Part shown: one piece after another, positions 17,654-27,896 of the stretch | Layout of the letters: every line of letters starts with the position of its first letter | Position numbering within the stretch: the first letter of the stretch is position 1 | Source: Bacteroidales bacterium | GTDB taxonomy: Bacteria > Bacteroidota > Bacteroidia > Bacteroidales > UBA932 | Length of the DNA stretch: 64,000 nt | Assembly: GCA_028690215.1 (NCBI GenBank) | Contig: JAQVBQ010000003.1 | Span: forward strand, 60,406 to 124,405 | Reading direction: 5' to 3' | Made by a program: the position numbers and the translations under genes | The notes under the pieces: model-generated | What the model saw: only the letters and a program-made list of their open reading frames with translations | What the model was told of the DNA's origin: nothing | Databases searched by the model: none

Positions 17654-19663
17654 ATGCAAAAAGGAACAATAGGTGTTACTACCGAGAACATTTTCCCGGT
17701 TATCAAGAAATTTCTTTATTCTGACCATGAGATTTTCCTCAGGGAGCTCGTCTCTAATGCCGTTGATGCCACACAGAAATTAAAGGCGTTGATTAGCACA
17801 GGAGAATTCAAGGCAGAGGCCGGTGATCTTCAGGTTACAATTACTTCAGATCCGGATAAGGGAACAATAACCATAAGTGACAGGGGAATCGGGATGACCG
17901 AGGAAGAGGTGAACAAATATATCAACCAGATAGCCTTTTCTAGTGCTGGCGAGTTTCTGGACAAGTACAAGGATCAACTGAATAATATTATTGGCCATTT
18001 CGGACTTGGTTTTTACTCATCATTCATGGTCTCTAAAAAGGTTGAAATTCAGACACTGTCATGGAAAGAGGGTGCCGAACCTGTTAAATGGAGCTGTGAA
18101 GGTTCTCCGGAATATCAAATAACCAAAGGAAAAAGAAAAGACAGAGGAACTGACATTATATTGTATTTGGACGATGAGTCAAAGGATTTTGCAACAGAGG
18201 CCAAGATAAATGAGCTTCTTTATAAATATTGCAAGTTCCTCCCTGTTGAGATAGTGTTTGGAAAGGATAACAAGGTCATTAACAACCCTAATCCAATCTG
18301 GACAAAAAAACCTTCTGACCTTAAAGAGGAGGATTACCTCAATTTTTACAGAGAGCTTTACCCTATGCAGGAGGATCCTCTTTTTTACATTCACCTGAAT
18401 GTGGATTATCCGTTTAACCTGACAGGAGTTTTGTATTTTCCAAAGCTGAAGGATAAACTGGATATATCTAGAAACAAAATCCAACTCTATTGTAATCAGG
18501 TATTTGTAACTGACTCTGTAGAGAATATAGTTCCTGATTTTCTCACTCTGTTGCATGGAGTAATTGACTCCCCGGACATCCCTCTTAATGTATCAAGAAG
18601 TTACCTCCAATCTGATGCAAATGTGAAGAAGATTTCAGCGCACATTACCAAGAAGGTGGCAGACCGTCTTGAAGAGATATTCAAGAACGACCGTAAGAAT
18701 CTTGAGGATAAATGGGATAATCTGAAACTCTTTATAGAATATGGAATGCTCTCTGAGGAGAAATTTTACGATAGAGCTGAGAAGTTTGCACTGCTTAAAA
18801 ATTGCGATGATAAGTACTTCAGTTATGAAGAGTATAAAACATCAATTGAAACAGAGCAGACAGACAAAAACAAAAAAATCGTATATCTCTATACAACAGA
18901 CAAGGACGAACAATATCCATTTATAGAATCTGCCAGAAATAAAGGATATGATGTCCTGGTTTTCGATAGTCAGCTGGACTCTCATTTTGTAAACCTTCTT
19001 GAGAGTAAATTCAAGGATACCACATTTGCCCGTGTAGACTCGGATCATATAGACAAACTTATCCAGAAGAACGAGATCTCTAAACCGGATCTTTCAGAAA
19101 AGGAGATAAAAGATATTTCCGATACTTTTGAGTCCGTTTTGCCTGAAGGTTCACACTATAGTTACTCAATAGAGAATCTTGGTGAGAACGACGGAGCTAT
19201 TCTCATAACCAGATCCGAATTTATGAGAAGATACAGAGAGATGGCAGCACTCAACGGTGGCATGAACTTCTACGGATCTCTTCCTGAATCATACAATATC
19301 ACAATCAATTATGAGCATCCTCTGGTAAAGAAGATTATTGGAATGAAAGATGAGAAATTAAAATCGCAACTTGAAGATTTTAACCAGAAAGCCTCGACTC
19401 CTGAAGCCAGACTTGCAGAGATAAACAAGACCATTTCCGGCAAGAAAGATAGCGAAATTGAGACATCTATTAAAGATGAACAAAAGAGTATCGAAGAGGG
19501 GTTGGAAACCTTGAAAAATCAGAGAAAGGGAGTGTTGTCTTCTTTTGGAAAAGAGTGCGAATTGCTTAAGGAAGTTGTTGATTTAGCGCTACTTGCAAAT
19601 GGAATGCTAAAAGGAGAAGATCTTAACAAGTTTATCAAACGGAGCCTCTCTTTGATAAAATAA
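17654..19663 (+). CDS. htpG: Molecular chaperone HtpG (Hsp90)
   Basis: ATP-dependent chaperone of 669 residues, longer than E. coli HtpG (624) but usual for Bacteroidota. The N-terminal GHKL ATPase domain shows RELVSNAVDATQKL, ISDRGIGMTEEEV and IIGHFGLGFYSSFMVS. The middle domain includes DIPLNVSRSYLQSD with the catalytic-loop Arg. The C-terminal dimerisation region is complete and followed by a short tail. Single-gene unit with 96 and 99 bases of non-coding sequence on either side; no convincing terminator or heat-shock inverted repeat was seen there. Confidence 0.93.
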   Translation: MQKGTIGVTTENIFPVIKKFLYSDHEIFLRELVSNAVDATQKLKALISTGEFKAEAGDLQVTITSDPDKGTITISDRGIGMTEEEVNKYINQIAFSSAGEFLDKYKDQLNNIIGHFGLGFYSSFMVSKKVEIQTLSWKEGAEPVKWSCEGSPEYQITKGKRKDRGTDIILYLDDESKDFATEAKINELLYKYCKFLPVEIVFGKDNKVINNPNPIWTKKPSDLKEEDYLNFYRELYPMQEDPLFYIHLNVDYPFNLTGVLYFPKLKDKLDISRNKIQLYCNQVFVTDSVENIVPDFLTLLHGVIDSPDIPLNVSRSYLQSDANVKKISAHITKKVADRLEEIFKNDRKNLEDKWDNLKLFIEYGMLSEEKFYDRAEKFALLKNCDDKYFSYEEYKTSIETEQTDKNKKIVYLYTTDKDEQYPFIESARNKGYDVLVFDSQLDSHFVNLLESKFKDTTFARVDSDHIDKLIQKNEISKPDLSEKEIKDISDTFESVLPEGSHYSYSIENLGENDGAILITRSEFMRRYREMAALNGGMNFYGSLPESYNITINYEHPLVKKIIGMKDEKLKSQLEDFNQKASTPEARLAEINKTISGKKDSEIETSIKDEQKSIEEGLETLKNQRKGVLSSFGKECELLKEVVDLALLANGMLKGEDLNKFIKRSLSLIK

Positions 19664-19734
19664 TTTATTGTTAAGGTTCTGTTACATTTTTTCTCTTTAA
19701 CGAAAGATTTCTGGATTTTCCTTTTTTCTAGTCT

Positions 19735-19742
19735 TATTTTTG
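19735..19742 (+). promoter_or_regulatory. Putative -7 box (TATTTTTG) of the DUF47-pit unit
   Basis: TAnnTTTG match ending 20 bases before the ATG at 19763, in the 99-base spacer after htpG. Confidence 0.45.
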
Positions 19743-19762
19743 CACAAAATAATCAATAAAAC

Positions 19763-20413
19763 ATGAAAATTGACAGATTTTTCCAACTATTTATTGTTAA
19801 AGAGAAAAAATTCTACCCATTGTACATCTCACAGCTTGAAATCGTAAATAAAGCTGCGCAGGAGCTCAAGTCTCTCTTTCTTGAAAGCAACCATGAAGCT
19901 CAGAAAGAGTTATATAAGAGGATCAACTCTCTGGAAATGGAGGGAGATCATATAACAGGAAGGATATATGAAGAGCTGGAACAAACATTTGTCACTCCAT
20001 TTGACAGGGAGGATATTCATATTCTTGCCTATAGAATAGACACTTTTCTTGACTTTATCCATGATTCTGCCCGTAAGCAGGTAATGTACAAGCCGAAGAA
20101 TACCTACAAGGATATGATTACGATTGCTGATTATATTATTGAACTTTCAGGACTTCTGAAGGAGATGGTAAGCAAGCTCGAATATATAATGAAACAGCAT
20201 GAGGATATCCTCACTAAAGCTAAAAGAGTCAAAGATATAGAGAGACTTGTTGATCAGCTTTATGAAAACTTCAACAGCTTTTTATTTGAAAACGAGAAGG
20301 ATGCGATTGAACTTGTAAAACACAAGAACATTGTTCAAAGCCTTGAGGATGCAACAGACAGGGCAAAGGATGTAAGTGATTGCATAAGGTCTATTATTGT
20401 CAAACAAGCATAA
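19763..20413 (+). CDS. DUF47 (PhoU-like) phosphate transport regulator
   Basis: A 216-residue all-helical protein of the DUF47/YkaA family, related to PhoU. It shows the family's paired helical repeats with acidic metal-binding patches (RINSLEMEGDHITGRIYEEL, FVTPFDREDIHILAYRIDTFLDF and a matching second half ending DATDRAKDVSDCIRSIIV). Family members accompany Pit transporters and are thought to modulate uptake. Here the pit gene follows after 11 bases, which strongly supports that role. Confidence 0.88.
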   Translation: MKIDRFFQLFIVKEKKFYPLYISQLEIVNKAAQELKSLFLESNHEAQKELYKRINSLEMEGDHITGRIYEELEQTFVTPFDREDIHILAYRIDTFLDFIHDSARKQVMYKPKNTYKDMITIADYIIELSGLLKEMVSKLEYIMKQHEDILTKAKRVKDIERLVDQLYENFNSFLFENEKDAIELVKHKNIVQSLEDATDRAKDVSDCIRSIIVKQA

Positions 20414-20424
20414 ATAAGGCGATT

Positions 20425-21456
20425 ATGTTGACAATAGTCATTATAGCAATAGTTGTAGCACTCCTGTTTGATTTTCTCAACGGAATGAATGATGCAGCAA
20501 ACTCAATTGCAACAATAGTCTCTACTAAAGTTCTCTCTCCTACTACGGCTGTTCTTTGGGCTGCATTCTGGAATTTTGCCGCATTTTTTATCTTCGGAGT
20601 CCATGTTGCAAATACTATAGGTAAGGGAATTGTGGATCCGAATGTTGTTAATCCTTATATAATTTTATCTGCTCTAAGTGGGTCTGTTATATGGGTATAC
20701 GCCTGTACAAAACTTGGCATGCCGATAAGTGTGTCGCACGCATTGATTGGGGGGCTTATTGGTCCAGTATGGTTTACGCATGGCACCAGTGCCCTGATAG
20801 GAACAGGAATACTTAAAATCGGTCTTTTTATAGTTCTCTCGCCTTTGATTGGTGCAATACTGGGTTTCATAATGATGGCCATCACTCTTTTCATACACAA
20901 AAACAAGCATCCTTTAAAAGTTGAGAAGAGGTTCAAGGTTATGCAACTTTTCTCCTCTGCAATATTCAGTCTTGGACACGGTGGAAACGATGCCCAGAAA
21001 ACAATGGGTATTATAGCCATGTTACTTTTCAGTGTAGCAGGAACAAATGATTTTATCTCAAAATATCTATATGAACCTGGCATTGGATTTCACGTACCAC
21101 TCTGGATTACAATTACATGCTACTCTGTAATTGCATTAGGAACAATTACAGGCGGATGGAAGGTTATCAGAACTCTCGGAGACGGTCTGGCTAAACTAAA
21201 ACCTGTACAAGGTTTTTGTGCAGAGACTGCCGGTGCATTGACCTTAATAGGAACAGCGCTTACTGGTATCCCTGTCAGCACAACCCACACCATAACCGGT
21301 TCAATTATCGGTGTTGGTATGACAAAAGGGGTTGCCACGGTAAAGTGGGCAACAGCCAAAAACATTGTAGGGGCATGGATTTTCACCATACCGGCAAGCC
21401 TTATTATTTCCGGTCTTATATATGTAGTTATAGACGCAATACTGGTTTTGCCTTAG
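20425..21456 (+). CDS. pit: Low-affinity inorganic phosphate transporter, Pit family
   Basis: A 343-residue inner-membrane symporter with about ten hydrophobic segments. The duplicated PiT signature is clear: NGMNDAANSIATIVSTK (20-36) in the first half and LGHGGNDAQKTMGIIA in the second, with GIPVSTTHTITGSIIGVG near the C terminus. The start is taken at ATG 20425 (MLTIVIIAIVV), since an in-frame upstream extension lies inside the DUF47 gene. Co-transcribed with the DUF47 gene. Its stop overlaps the convergent leuB stop by four bases. Confidence 0.9.
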   Translation: MLTIVIIAIVVALLFDFLNGMNDAANSIATIVSTKVLSPTTAVLWAAFWNFAAFFIFGVHVANTIGKGIVDPNVVNPYIILSALSGSVIWVYACTKLGMPISVSHALIGGLIGPVWFTHGTSALIGTGILKIGLFIVLSPLIGAILGFIMMAITLFIHKNKHPLKVEKRFKVMQLFSSAIFSLGHGGNDAQKTMGIIAMLLFSVAGTNDFISKYLYEPGIGFHVPLWITITCYSVIALGTITGGWKVIRTLGDGLAKLKPVQGFCAETAGALTLIGTALTGIPVSTTHTITGSIIGVGMTKGVATVKWATAKNIVGAWIFTIPASLIISGLIYVVIDAILVLP

Positions 21457-22526
21457 TTTTTGGCAATGTACTCTGCGACATAATCACCTATATCCGATGT
21501 CGTATAGGCTTTAGCCTCTTTTATAAGTTCAGGTGTGAGTATTCCATTGTTAATGGCATCTTCACACCCTTTTCTTATTGCACGGACTTCTGTATTCATT
21601 TCAAAAGCACTTTCCAGCAACATGGCTGCAGATAAAATTGTAGCAATAGGATTTGCAATGTTCTTACCCGCTCCCTGAGGAAATGATCCGTGAATAGGCT
21701 CAAATAATGGGGTGTAGGATCCCATAGATGAAGATGGTAAGAGACCTATTGAGCCCGTCAGCACACTTGCCTGATCGCTTAAAATGTCACCGAACATATT
21801 TTCTGTAAGAATCACATCAAATCTTCCGGGTTCTGTAACCAGTTGCATAGCTGCATTATCTACATATAGATAGTCCAACTTGACATCGTTGAATTCGCTC
21901 TTATGGAGATTTGAAACCACCTCTCTCCAGAGTCTGGATGTAGCCAATACATTTGCTTTGTCAACCAGTGTAACCGATCCTCTGCGCTTTCTTGCCATTT
22001 TGAATGCAATCCGGGATATTCGTTCAATCTCTACATCAGAGTAGAGTGATGTGTCGTAAGCTCTCCTGCCATCTTCACTTCTTCCTCTCGGCTCTCCGAA
22101 ATAGATGCCGCCTGTAAGTTCTCTGACAACAACCAAATCGACATCTTTTACAATACTCTCTTTGAGAGGAGACCTATCGATCAGTTTACTGTAAATTTCC
22201 ACAGGACGGATATTTGCATATAATCCCAGACTCTTTCTCATTTTCAACAATCCCTGTTCCGGACGGACCTTTGCCGTAGGGTTATTGTCATATTTAGGAT
22301 CTCCTATCGCGCCAAAAAGAATTGCATCCGACTCCATACAAATCTTATGTGTCTCTTCAGGATAGGGGTCACCGCAATCATCTATAGCTGCTGCTCCAAT
22401 CCTTCCATAGATGTATTCAAATTTATGGTTGAACTTTAATTCCACCGCTTTTAAAACCTTTACACTCTCTGCCACAATCTCCGGGCCGATACCGTCTCCC
22501 GGAAGAACTGCTATTCTTTTATTCAT
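21453..22526 (-). CDS. leuB: 3-isopropylmalate dehydrogenase
   Basis: Oxidatively decarboxylates 3-isopropylmalate to 2-oxoisocaproate with NAD+, third step of leucine synthesis. The 357 residues match the family: VLPGDGIGPEIV at the N terminus, VVRELTGGIYFGEPRG, VDKANVL with the catalytic Lys, and the Mg-binding FGDILSDQASVLTGSIGLLP. Last gene of leuACDB; its ATG overlaps the leuD stop (ATGA). The tail overlaps convergent pit by four bases. Expression should be governed by the attenuator ahead of leuA. Confidence 0.95.
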   Translation of the reverse strand: MNKRIAVLPGDGIGPEIVAESVKVLKAVELKFNHKFEYIYGRIGAAAIDDCGDPYPEETHKICMESDAILFGAIGDPKYDNNPTAKVRPEQGLLKMRKSLGLYANIRPVEIYSKLIDRSPLKESIVKDVDLVVVRELTGGIYFGEPRGRSEDGRRAYDTSLYSDVEIERISRIAFKMARKRRGSVTLVDKANVLATSRLWREVVSNLHKSEFNDVKLDYLYVDNAAMQLVTEPGRFDVILTENMFGDILSDQASVLTGSIGLLPSSSMGSYTPLFEPIHGSFPQGAGKNIANPIATILSAAMLLESAFEMNTEVRAIRKGCEDAINNGILTPELIKEAKAYTTSDIGDYVAEYIAKN

Positions 22527-23110
22527 ATTACTCTAATTCTATTATTTTCAAAGTTTTCTATCTCTTGTCTGCCAGATATTAAAAAGTCTATATCATCAAA
22601 TCCGTTTATCAGACAATTCTGTTTATATGAGTTTATCTGAAAGTTCTCTCTCTCCCCTGTTGCAGATATTGTCACACTGCGTTCCGGAAGGTTAATGATA
22701 ATGTCACTCCCTACATTTTTAAAAATTTTATTCAGAAAATCATCAGAGACCTGCACAGGGAGTAATCCGTTGTTCAGTGCATTGTTCTTAAAAATATCTG
22801 CAAAGAAACTCGATATAACGGCTCTGAATCCGTAATCGTAAATAGCCCATGCCGCATGCTCGCGGCTTGACCCGCAGCCGAAATTCCTGCCGGCAACAAG
22901 TATTTTTTGACTTTTATTATTATTCAATTCTGATGAGGGAATCATCTCGCCTTTATTGTCGTATCTCCAATCGTAAAAGAAATTTTTACCGAAACCCTCT
23001 CTTGTTGTTGTCTTAAGAAATCTGGCAGGTATTATTTGATCTGTGTCGATATTCTCAATTGGAACATTTATAGTTCCCGATTTAAGTATTGTAAACTTTT
23101 CAAAACCCAT
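22523..23110 (-). CDS. leuD: 3-isopropylmalate dehydratase small subunit
   Basis: Small subunit of isopropylmalate isomerase, 195 residues, acting with LeuC. It shows NIDTDQIIPARFLK near the N terminus and the substrate-loop signature FGCGSSREHAAWAIYDYG. I start it at ATG 23110, two bases after the leuC stop; a TTG at 23116 is in frame but overlaps that stop and adds only two residues. The gene ends in a four-base overlap with leuB. Confidence 0.94.
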   Translation of the reverse strand: MGFEKFTILKSGTINVPIENIDTDQIIPARFLKTTTREGFGKNFFYDWRYDNKGEMIPSSELNNNKSQKILVAGRNFGCGSSREHAAWAIYDYGFRAVISSFFADIFKNNALNNGLLPVQVSDDFLNKIFKNVGSDIIINLPERSVTISATGERENFQINSYKQNCLINGFDDIDFLISGRQEIENFENNRIRVI

Positions 23111-23112
23111 AA

Positions 23113-24495
23113 TCAATATTCTCTAGGATCTGTTATTACTCCGTTTATCGCAGCGGCTGCCGCTACCAGTGGCCCTGCAAGTAATGTCCTGGCTCCCGGA
23201 CCCTGTCGTCCCTCAAAATTCCTGTTTGAAGTCGAAACACAATATTTCCCCGAAGGGATCTTATCATCATTCATAGCAAGGCATGCAGAGCAACCTGGTT
23301 GTCGTATTTCGAATCCTGCAGTTCTTAGAATATCACCTATTCCCTCATTCTCAAGCTGTGACTCTACCTGTTTTGAGCCTGGCACTAACCAGACTGTGAC
23401 ATCTGGGTGTTTTCTCCGTCCCTTCACAATAGAGGCAAATGCTCTGAAATCCTCAATTCTGCCATTTGTGCAGCTACCAAGAAAGACATAATCTATTTTT
23501 TTCCCTCTTATTATTTCTCCAGCTCTAAATCCCATATATTCCAACGCTTTCATGAATGAAGGATTGCTTTCCGGATTTTCAGGGACTCTATCCGTAACGG
23601 CCATACCCATGCCGGGGTTAGTTCCGTATGTAATCATCGGTTCAATATCTTCAGCCTTGAATTGATAGAGAGCATCATATTCGGCTCCGATGTCACTTTT
23701 CAGGGTTTCCCAATATTTTAGCGATTGTTGCCATGCTTCTCCCTTAGGTGAATACTCTCTCTCTTTTAGATAGTTGTATGTTACCTGATCGGGAGCAATC
23801 AAACCTCCCTTTGCACCCATCTCAATGCTCATATTGCAGATTGTCATTCTCTCTTCCATAGACAAGGAGAGAATAGTAGAACCTGCGAATTCAAGAAAAT
23901 ATCCGGTACCAGCAGAGGTTCCAAGCTTGGAAATAATGTGAAGAATAATGTCTTTTGCACAAACACCCTTGCCTAAATCGCCATCAACTTTAATAAGCAT
24001 CTGTTTAGGTTTTGTCTGAAGAAGTGATTGTGTGGCAAGTACCATTTCCACTTCGCTTGTACCCACACCGAATGCAATATTTCCAAAAGCTCCGTGAGTG
24101 GATGTGTGGCTGTCTCCGCACACTATTGTCATTCCGCATGTTGTAAGTCCCAATTCAGGTCCGATAATATGTACAACTCCGTTCCTTTTGTCTCCAAGTG
24201 GGAAGTATGTAATACCGTGTTTTTTTGTATTCTCTGCCAATTTTTCAACAGGATGCCTGGATGTAGGATCACTTATAGGCATATGCTGATTTATAGTAGG
24301 CACATTGTGATCGCAGGTGGCAAATGTCTGATTTGGCCTGAACACCTCCAGTCCGCGTTTCTCCAATCCGGAGAATGCCTGAGGTGATGTCACCTCATGT
24401 ATATAGTGCCTGTCAATGTAAAGCACTGAGGGCCCATCTGCTATCTCTTTAACTATATGGGAATCCCAGATTTTATCAAAAATCGTCTTTTTCAT
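23113..24495 (-). CDS. leuC: 3-isopropylmalate dehydratase large subunit
   Basis: Large subunit of isopropylmalate isomerase, 460 residues, an aconitase-family protein that holds a [4Fe-4S] cluster. The cluster cysteines are in FLGSCTNGR and [24 protein letters not shown] and [13 protein letters not shown] are further signatures. It lies 6 bases after leuA and 2 bases before leuD, in the leuACDB operon. Confidence 0.95.
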   Translation of the reverse strand: MKKTIFDKIWDSHIVKEIADGPSVLYIDRHYIHEVTSPQAFSGLEKRGLEVFRPNQTFATCDHNVPTINQHMPISDPTSRHPVEKLAENTKKHGITYFPLGDKRNGVVHIIGPELGLTTCGMTIVCGDSHTSTHGAFGNIAFGVGTSEVEMVLATQSLLQTKPKQMLIKVDGDLGKGVCAKDIILHIISKLGTSAGTGYFLEFAGSTILSLSMEERMTICNMSIEMGAKGGLIAPDQVTYNYLKEREYSPKGEAWQQSLKYWETLKSDIGAEYDALYQFKAEDIEPMITYGTNPGMGMAVTDRVPENPESNPSFMKALEYMGFRAGEIIRGKKIDYVFLGSCTNGRIEDFRAFASIVKGRRKHPDVTVWLVPGSKQVESQLENEGIGDILRTAGFEIRQPGCSACLAMNDDKIPSGKYCVSTSNRNFEGRQGPGARTLLAGPLVAAAAAINGVITDPREY

Positions 24496-24501
24496 AATAC
24501 A

Positions 24502-25998
24502 TTAAATAATTTTCGAAACTGCATCAATCAATGCTTCTACGGAGGCTGTGATAATATCTGTATTTGCAGAAAATCCGTAATAAATACTTCCTTTGTTTTC
24601 TACCTGTATATGGACTTTTCCCACATCATCTGTACCTTTTGTAATTGCCTGAACAAGGAACTCTTCAAGATTTATTTTTCTATGAATAAGCGATTTTACT
24701 GCAGAAAAAGATGCATCTATCGGTCCGTTTCCAGAACTTGTTGCCACACACTCCTCACCATCTATCAGAAGCTTTACTGTAGCCATAGGTATTGCAGACT
24801 TTCCACATACAACCTGAAGATATTTAAGCTTAATCCGATGTGTCTGGATATTTTTGGTCACTCCGGAAATCATCAGAAGATCCTCATCGTGAATTTCTTT
24901 CTTTACATCCGCAAGTTTCAGAAACTTATCGTATGCAATATCCAGCTCCTCGTTTGAAAGATCGATGTTAAGACGGGAAAAGTGATGCTTTAGGGCGGCT
25001 CTTCCGCTTCTTGCAGTAAGTGCAATTACTGATTCATTTACACCAACTGCAGACGGGTCAATTATCTCATAACTCTCTCTGTTCTTTAAAACCCCATCCT
25101 GATGTATTCCTGAAGAGTGTGCGAAAGCATTCCTTCCCACAATTGCCTTATTAGGCTGCACAGGCATTCTCATCAATGTCGAAACCAATCTTGATGTCTT
25201 CATTATTAAAGGAGTATCAATCTCTGTATAAACAGGGAAGTCCTTTCTGCATTTTATGGCCATTACAACCTCTTCCAATGCAGTATTACCTGCTCTCTCC
25301 CCTATTCCGTTAATTGTAACCTCTGCCTGACGTGCCCCGTTCATAATGCCCGCAAGTGTATTGGCTGTTGCCATTCCAAGATCATTATGACAATGTGTGG
25401 ATATTATAGCCTTATCTATATTTGGCACATTTTCAATAAGATATTTGATCTTTGCACCATACTCCTCAGGGGTGCAATAACCGGTCGTATCAGGAATATT
25501 GACAACTGTCGCACCTGCTTTAATAACAGCTTCCACTACTCTTGCCAGATATCCGTTTTCTGTTCTTCCGGCATCTTCAGCATAGAACTCAACATCATCG
25601 ACAAACTTCCTGGCATATTTTACACAGTTAATTGCTCTTACAATTATATCCTCTCTGTTTGATTTGAATTTGTACAGAATATGAGGATCAGAGGTGCCTA
25701 TTCCTGTGTGAATCCTTTTTCTTCTGGCAAAATGCAATGCATCGGCAGCAACCTCAATATCTTTCTCTACGGCTCGTGTAAGAGCACATATTGTTGAATC
25801 TTTGACAACTTTTGATATCTCAACGATTGATGTAAAATCACCGGGGCTGGAAATTGGAAACCCACACTCAATTATATCTACCTTTAATAATTCTAGGGAT
25901 TTTGCTAATTCTATCTTTTCAATAGTGTTTAACTGGCAACCCGGAACCTGCTCACCATCTCTCAGAGTGGTGTCGAATACATAGAGTTTCTCGTTCAT
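24502..25998 (-). CDS. leuA: 2-isopropylmalate synthase
   Basis: Condenses acetyl-CoA with 2-oxoisovalerate, the committed step of leucine synthesis. The 498 residues include the DRE-TIM barrel motif [14 protein letters not shown], metal ligands in [33 protein letters not shown], and a C-terminal regulatory domain (about 390-498) where leucine binds in this family. It is the first structural gene of leuACDB, preceded by a leucine-rich leader peptide frame and an intrinsic terminator. Feedback inhibition and attenuation would thus both act on the pathway. Confidence 0.94.
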   Translation of the reverse strand: MNEKLYVFDTTLRDGEQVPGCQLNTIEKIELAKSLELLKVDIIECGFPISSPGDFTSIVEISKVVKDSTICALTRAVEKDIEVAADALHFARRKRIHTGIGTSDPHILYKFKSNREDIIVRAINCVKYARKFVDDVEFYAEDAGRTENGYLARVVEAVIKAGATVVNIPDTTGYCTPEEYGAKIKYLIENVPNIDKAIISTHCHNDLGMATANTLAGIMNGARQAEVTINGIGERAGNTALEEVVMAIKCRKDFPVYTEIDTPLIMKTSRLVSTLMRMPVQPNKAIVGRNAFAHSSGIHQDGVLKNRESYEIIDPSAVGVNESVIALTARSGRAALKHHFSRLNIDLSNEELDIAYDKFLKLADVKKEIHDEDLLMISGVTKNIQTHRIKLKYLQVVCGKSAIPMATVKLLIDGEECVATSSGNGPIDASFSAVKSLIHRKINLEEFLVQAITKGTDDVGKVHIQVENKGSIYYGFSANTDIITASVEALIDAVSKII

Positions 25999-26011
25999 GT
26001 TTGTCTAAATT

Positions 26012-26037
26012 AAAAAAGCCACCTTATTCAAGGTGGC
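26012..26037 (-). terminator. Intrinsic terminator / attenuator hairpin ahead of leuA
   Basis: Read on the minus strand: GCCACCTT, a four-base loop GAAT, AAGGTGGC, then six T. The eight-base-pair stem is perfect and ends 13 bases before the leuA ATG, so it can only stop transcription before leuA. The leader segment AGGTGG (within 26080-26091) is complementary to CCACCT in its 5' arm, giving a competing antiterminator. See the leader peptide entry. Confidence 0.85.
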
Positions 26038-26073
26038 CGGTTCATATTTCTTATAATATTTAATCACAATATA

Positions 26074-26151
26074 TCAGATCCCCACCTCTCTGCCTTTACA
26101 TAGGTCGAGTAGTAGAAACAAATCCATATTTAGATTATTCATTGCTTGCAT
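26074..26151 (-). CDS. leuL: leu operon leader peptide (25 residues)
   Basis: A short frame ATG-TGA on the minus strand, 75 bases before leuA. Six of its 25 codons are leucine (CTA four times, TTG, CTC), with the core LFLLLDL at residues 11-17 and the ending CKGREVGI. The AGGTGG that can pair with the terminator's 5' arm overlaps the last codons, so a ribosome that finishes the leader would mask it and let the terminator form, while one stalled at the Leu codons would leave it free. This is the layout of classical leucine attenuation as in enteric leuL. An internal ATG at 26142 is an alternative start. The symbol is assigned by analogy. Confidence 0.8.
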   Translation of the reverse strand: MQAMNNLNMDLFLLLDLCKGREVGI

Positions 26152-26199
26152 AACGGCTGCGAAGATATAAAAATAATCAATATATCTGCGGAATTATCT

Positions 26200-26207
26200 T
26201 ATTTTTG
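26200..26207 (+). promoter_or_regulatory. Putative -7 box (TATTTTTG) of crt-hbd
   Basis: TAnnTTTG match ending 30 bases before the enoyl-CoA hydratase ATG, in the spacer shared with the divergent leu leader. No clear minus-strand box for the leu transcript was found; TATCTTCG at 26160-26167 is one mismatch away. Confidence 0.4.
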
Positions 26208-26237
26208 TATAAACCTACACAAAATAAGTTATAATTT

Positions 26238-27017
26238 ATGACATACAAATACTTGCGTATATCTACTGAAAATCAGATTTGTACGCTTATAATAAGCAAC
26301 CCTTCCCAACTGAATGCTTTGAATTCGTCATTATTGACAGAACTCGATGAAGCTATTAGTGAAATTGAAACAAATCCCGAAATACGTGTTTTGATTATTA
26401 CCGGAGAGGGAAGATCGTTTGTTGCCGGTGCTGACATTTCAGAGATGGCGGAACTGGACAGCATAGCTGCCGGGGAGTTTGCTTTTCGCGGAGCAAGTGT
26501 ATTCAGGAAAATCGAGATTTTGCCAATACCTGTTATAGCTGCAATAAATGGATTTGCCCTGGGCGGGGGATGTGAACTTGCTCTTTCATGTGACGTAAGG
26601 ATAGGTTCTGATAATGCAAAACTTGGACAGCCTGAAGTCTCTTTGGGAATAACTCCGGGTTTTTCTGGCACTGTCAGATTGATCAGAATAGTTGGGGTAG
26701 CCAAGGCTAAAGAGCTGATTTATACCGGCAAGGTAATAGATGCATCTGAAGCTCTATCTATAGGACTATTAAACAAAGTTTATACATCCGAGGCCCTTAT
26801 GGATGAAGTGAACAAAATTGCAGAAAAAATAGCCGGAAATGCCCCAATAGCTGTCAGAAATGCAAAGAGATCCATTAATGACTCTGTTGACCTTTCTGCA
26901 GATGAGGCTATTAAAAACGAAATGCAACTTTTTGCCTCATGTTTCAGTTCAGAAGATCAGAAAGAGGGTATGAAGGCATTTTTAAATAAGAGTAAAACAA
27001 AATTCAATAACAGATAA
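26238..27017 (+). CDS. crt: Enoyl-CoA hydratase / 3-hydroxybutyryl-CoA dehydratase (crotonase)
   Basis: A 259-residue crotonase-fold enzyme. The oxyanion-hole segments are [13 protein letters not shown] (59-70) and [10 protein letters not shown] (108-116), and both catalytic glutamates of true hydratases are present, Glu113 and Glu133 (in [12 protein letters not shown]). It should interconvert 3-hydroxybutyryl-CoA and crotonyl-CoA. The hydroxybutyryl-CoA dehydrogenase gene follows after 11 bases, which points to a butyrate-type fermentation or its reverse. Thiolase and butyryl-CoA dehydrogenase genes are not in the window. Confidence 0.87.
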   Translation: MTYKYLRISTENQICTLIISNPSQLNALNSSLLTELDEAISEIETNPEIRVLIITGEGRSFVAGADISEMAELDSIAAGEFAFRGASVFRKIEILPIPVIAAINGFALGGGCELALSCDVRIGSDNAKLGQPEVSLGITPGFSGTVRLIRIVGVAKAKELIYTGKVIDASEALSIGLLNKVYTSEALMDEVNKIAEKIAGNAPIAVRNAKRSINDSVDLSADEAIKNEMQLFASCFSSEDQKEGMKAFLNKSKTKFNNR

Positions 27018-27028
27018 TATCTAAAACT

Positions 27029-27874
27029 ATGAAAATTTGCATAATAGGAACAGGCACAATGGGAAGCGGCATTGTCCAGGCATTCGCTCAATCGGGCTTT
27101 GATGTTGTGATGAAGGGCATAAATGACAAAGAGTTGCAATCCGGGTACAAGAATATTGAGAGGAATCTTTCAAAACTTGTGGAAAAGGGGAAAATGGGAC
27201 AATCTGAGGCAGAAGAAATCAAGTCAAGGATTACCGGTACTACAGGATATGATTTATGCAAGGATGCAGATCTCGTTGTTGAAGCAGTCTTTGAGACCAT
27301 GTCTGTTAAGAATGAGATATTCAGATCTCTGGATGAAATTTGTGAGCCAAAGACCATCCTTGCCTCGAATACATCCTCTCTCTCGATCACAGAAATCGCA
27401 GCATCTACTAAGAGGGCTGACAGAGTTATCGGGATGCACTTCTTCAACCCTGCACCTGTCATGAAACTCGTTGAAGTCATTAAGGGACAATTGACTTCGC
27501 CTGAAACTCAGGCTTTTGTTACTGAAGTAGCCGTCAAGGCAGGTAAGACACCTGTAAATGTTAATGAAGCGCCCGGATTTGTAGTAAACAGAATACTTAT
27601 TCCTTTGGTGAATGAAGGTGTGGCAATATTTGCAGAGGGTGTTGCAACAAAAGAGGAGATAGACGAGGCTATGAAACTCGGGGCAAATCATCCTATGGGA
27701 CCTCTGGCTCTCGGTGATTTGATTGGACTGGATGTATGTCTTGCTATAATGGAGGTTCTATACAATGAGTTTGGTGATCCTAAATACAGGCCTCATCCGC
27801 TTCTTAAAAAAATGGTAAGGGCAGGCCAACTCGGAAGAAAGACCGGAATAGGCTTTTATGATTACAGCAAGTAG
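27029..27874 (+). CDS. hbd: 3-hydroxybutyryl-CoA dehydrogenase
   Basis: A 281-residue NAD(P)-dependent dehydrogenase. The Rossmann motif [10 protein letters not shown] lies at the N terminus, followed by [13 protein letters not shown], the catalytic-His region [15 protein letters not shown], and [18 protein letters not shown] leading into the dimerising C-terminal domain with [19 protein letters not shown]. Length is that of the single-domain bacterial enzyme. It pairs with crt directly upstream. The receiver/ATP-grasp gene begins 22 bases downstream and may be co-transcribed. Confidence 0.9.
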   Translation: MKICIIGTGTMGSGIVQAFAQSGFDVVMKGINDKELQSGYKNIERNLSKLVEKGKMGQSEAEEIKSRITGTTGYDLCKDADLVVEAVFETMSVKNEIFRSLDEICEPKTILASNTSSLSITEIAASTKRADRVIGMHFFNPAPVMKLVEVIKGQLTSPETQAFVTEVAVKAGKTPVNVNEAPGFVVNRILIPLVNEGVAIFAEGVATKEEIDEAMKLGANHPMGPLALGDLIGLDVCLAIMEVLYNEFGDPKYRPHPLLKKMVRAGQLGRKTGIGFYDYSK

Positions 27875-27896
27875 TGACCAACAACAAGAGGTGTAA

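Noticed and set aside
19664..19712. GTTAA...TTAAC pairing after htpG
   Set aside because: Only five AT-rich base pairs with a long loop and no T-run in the right place.
20655..21083. Long minus-strand open frame across the pit gene
   Set aside because: It lies wholly inside a well-supported gene, has no family resemblance and no start signals.
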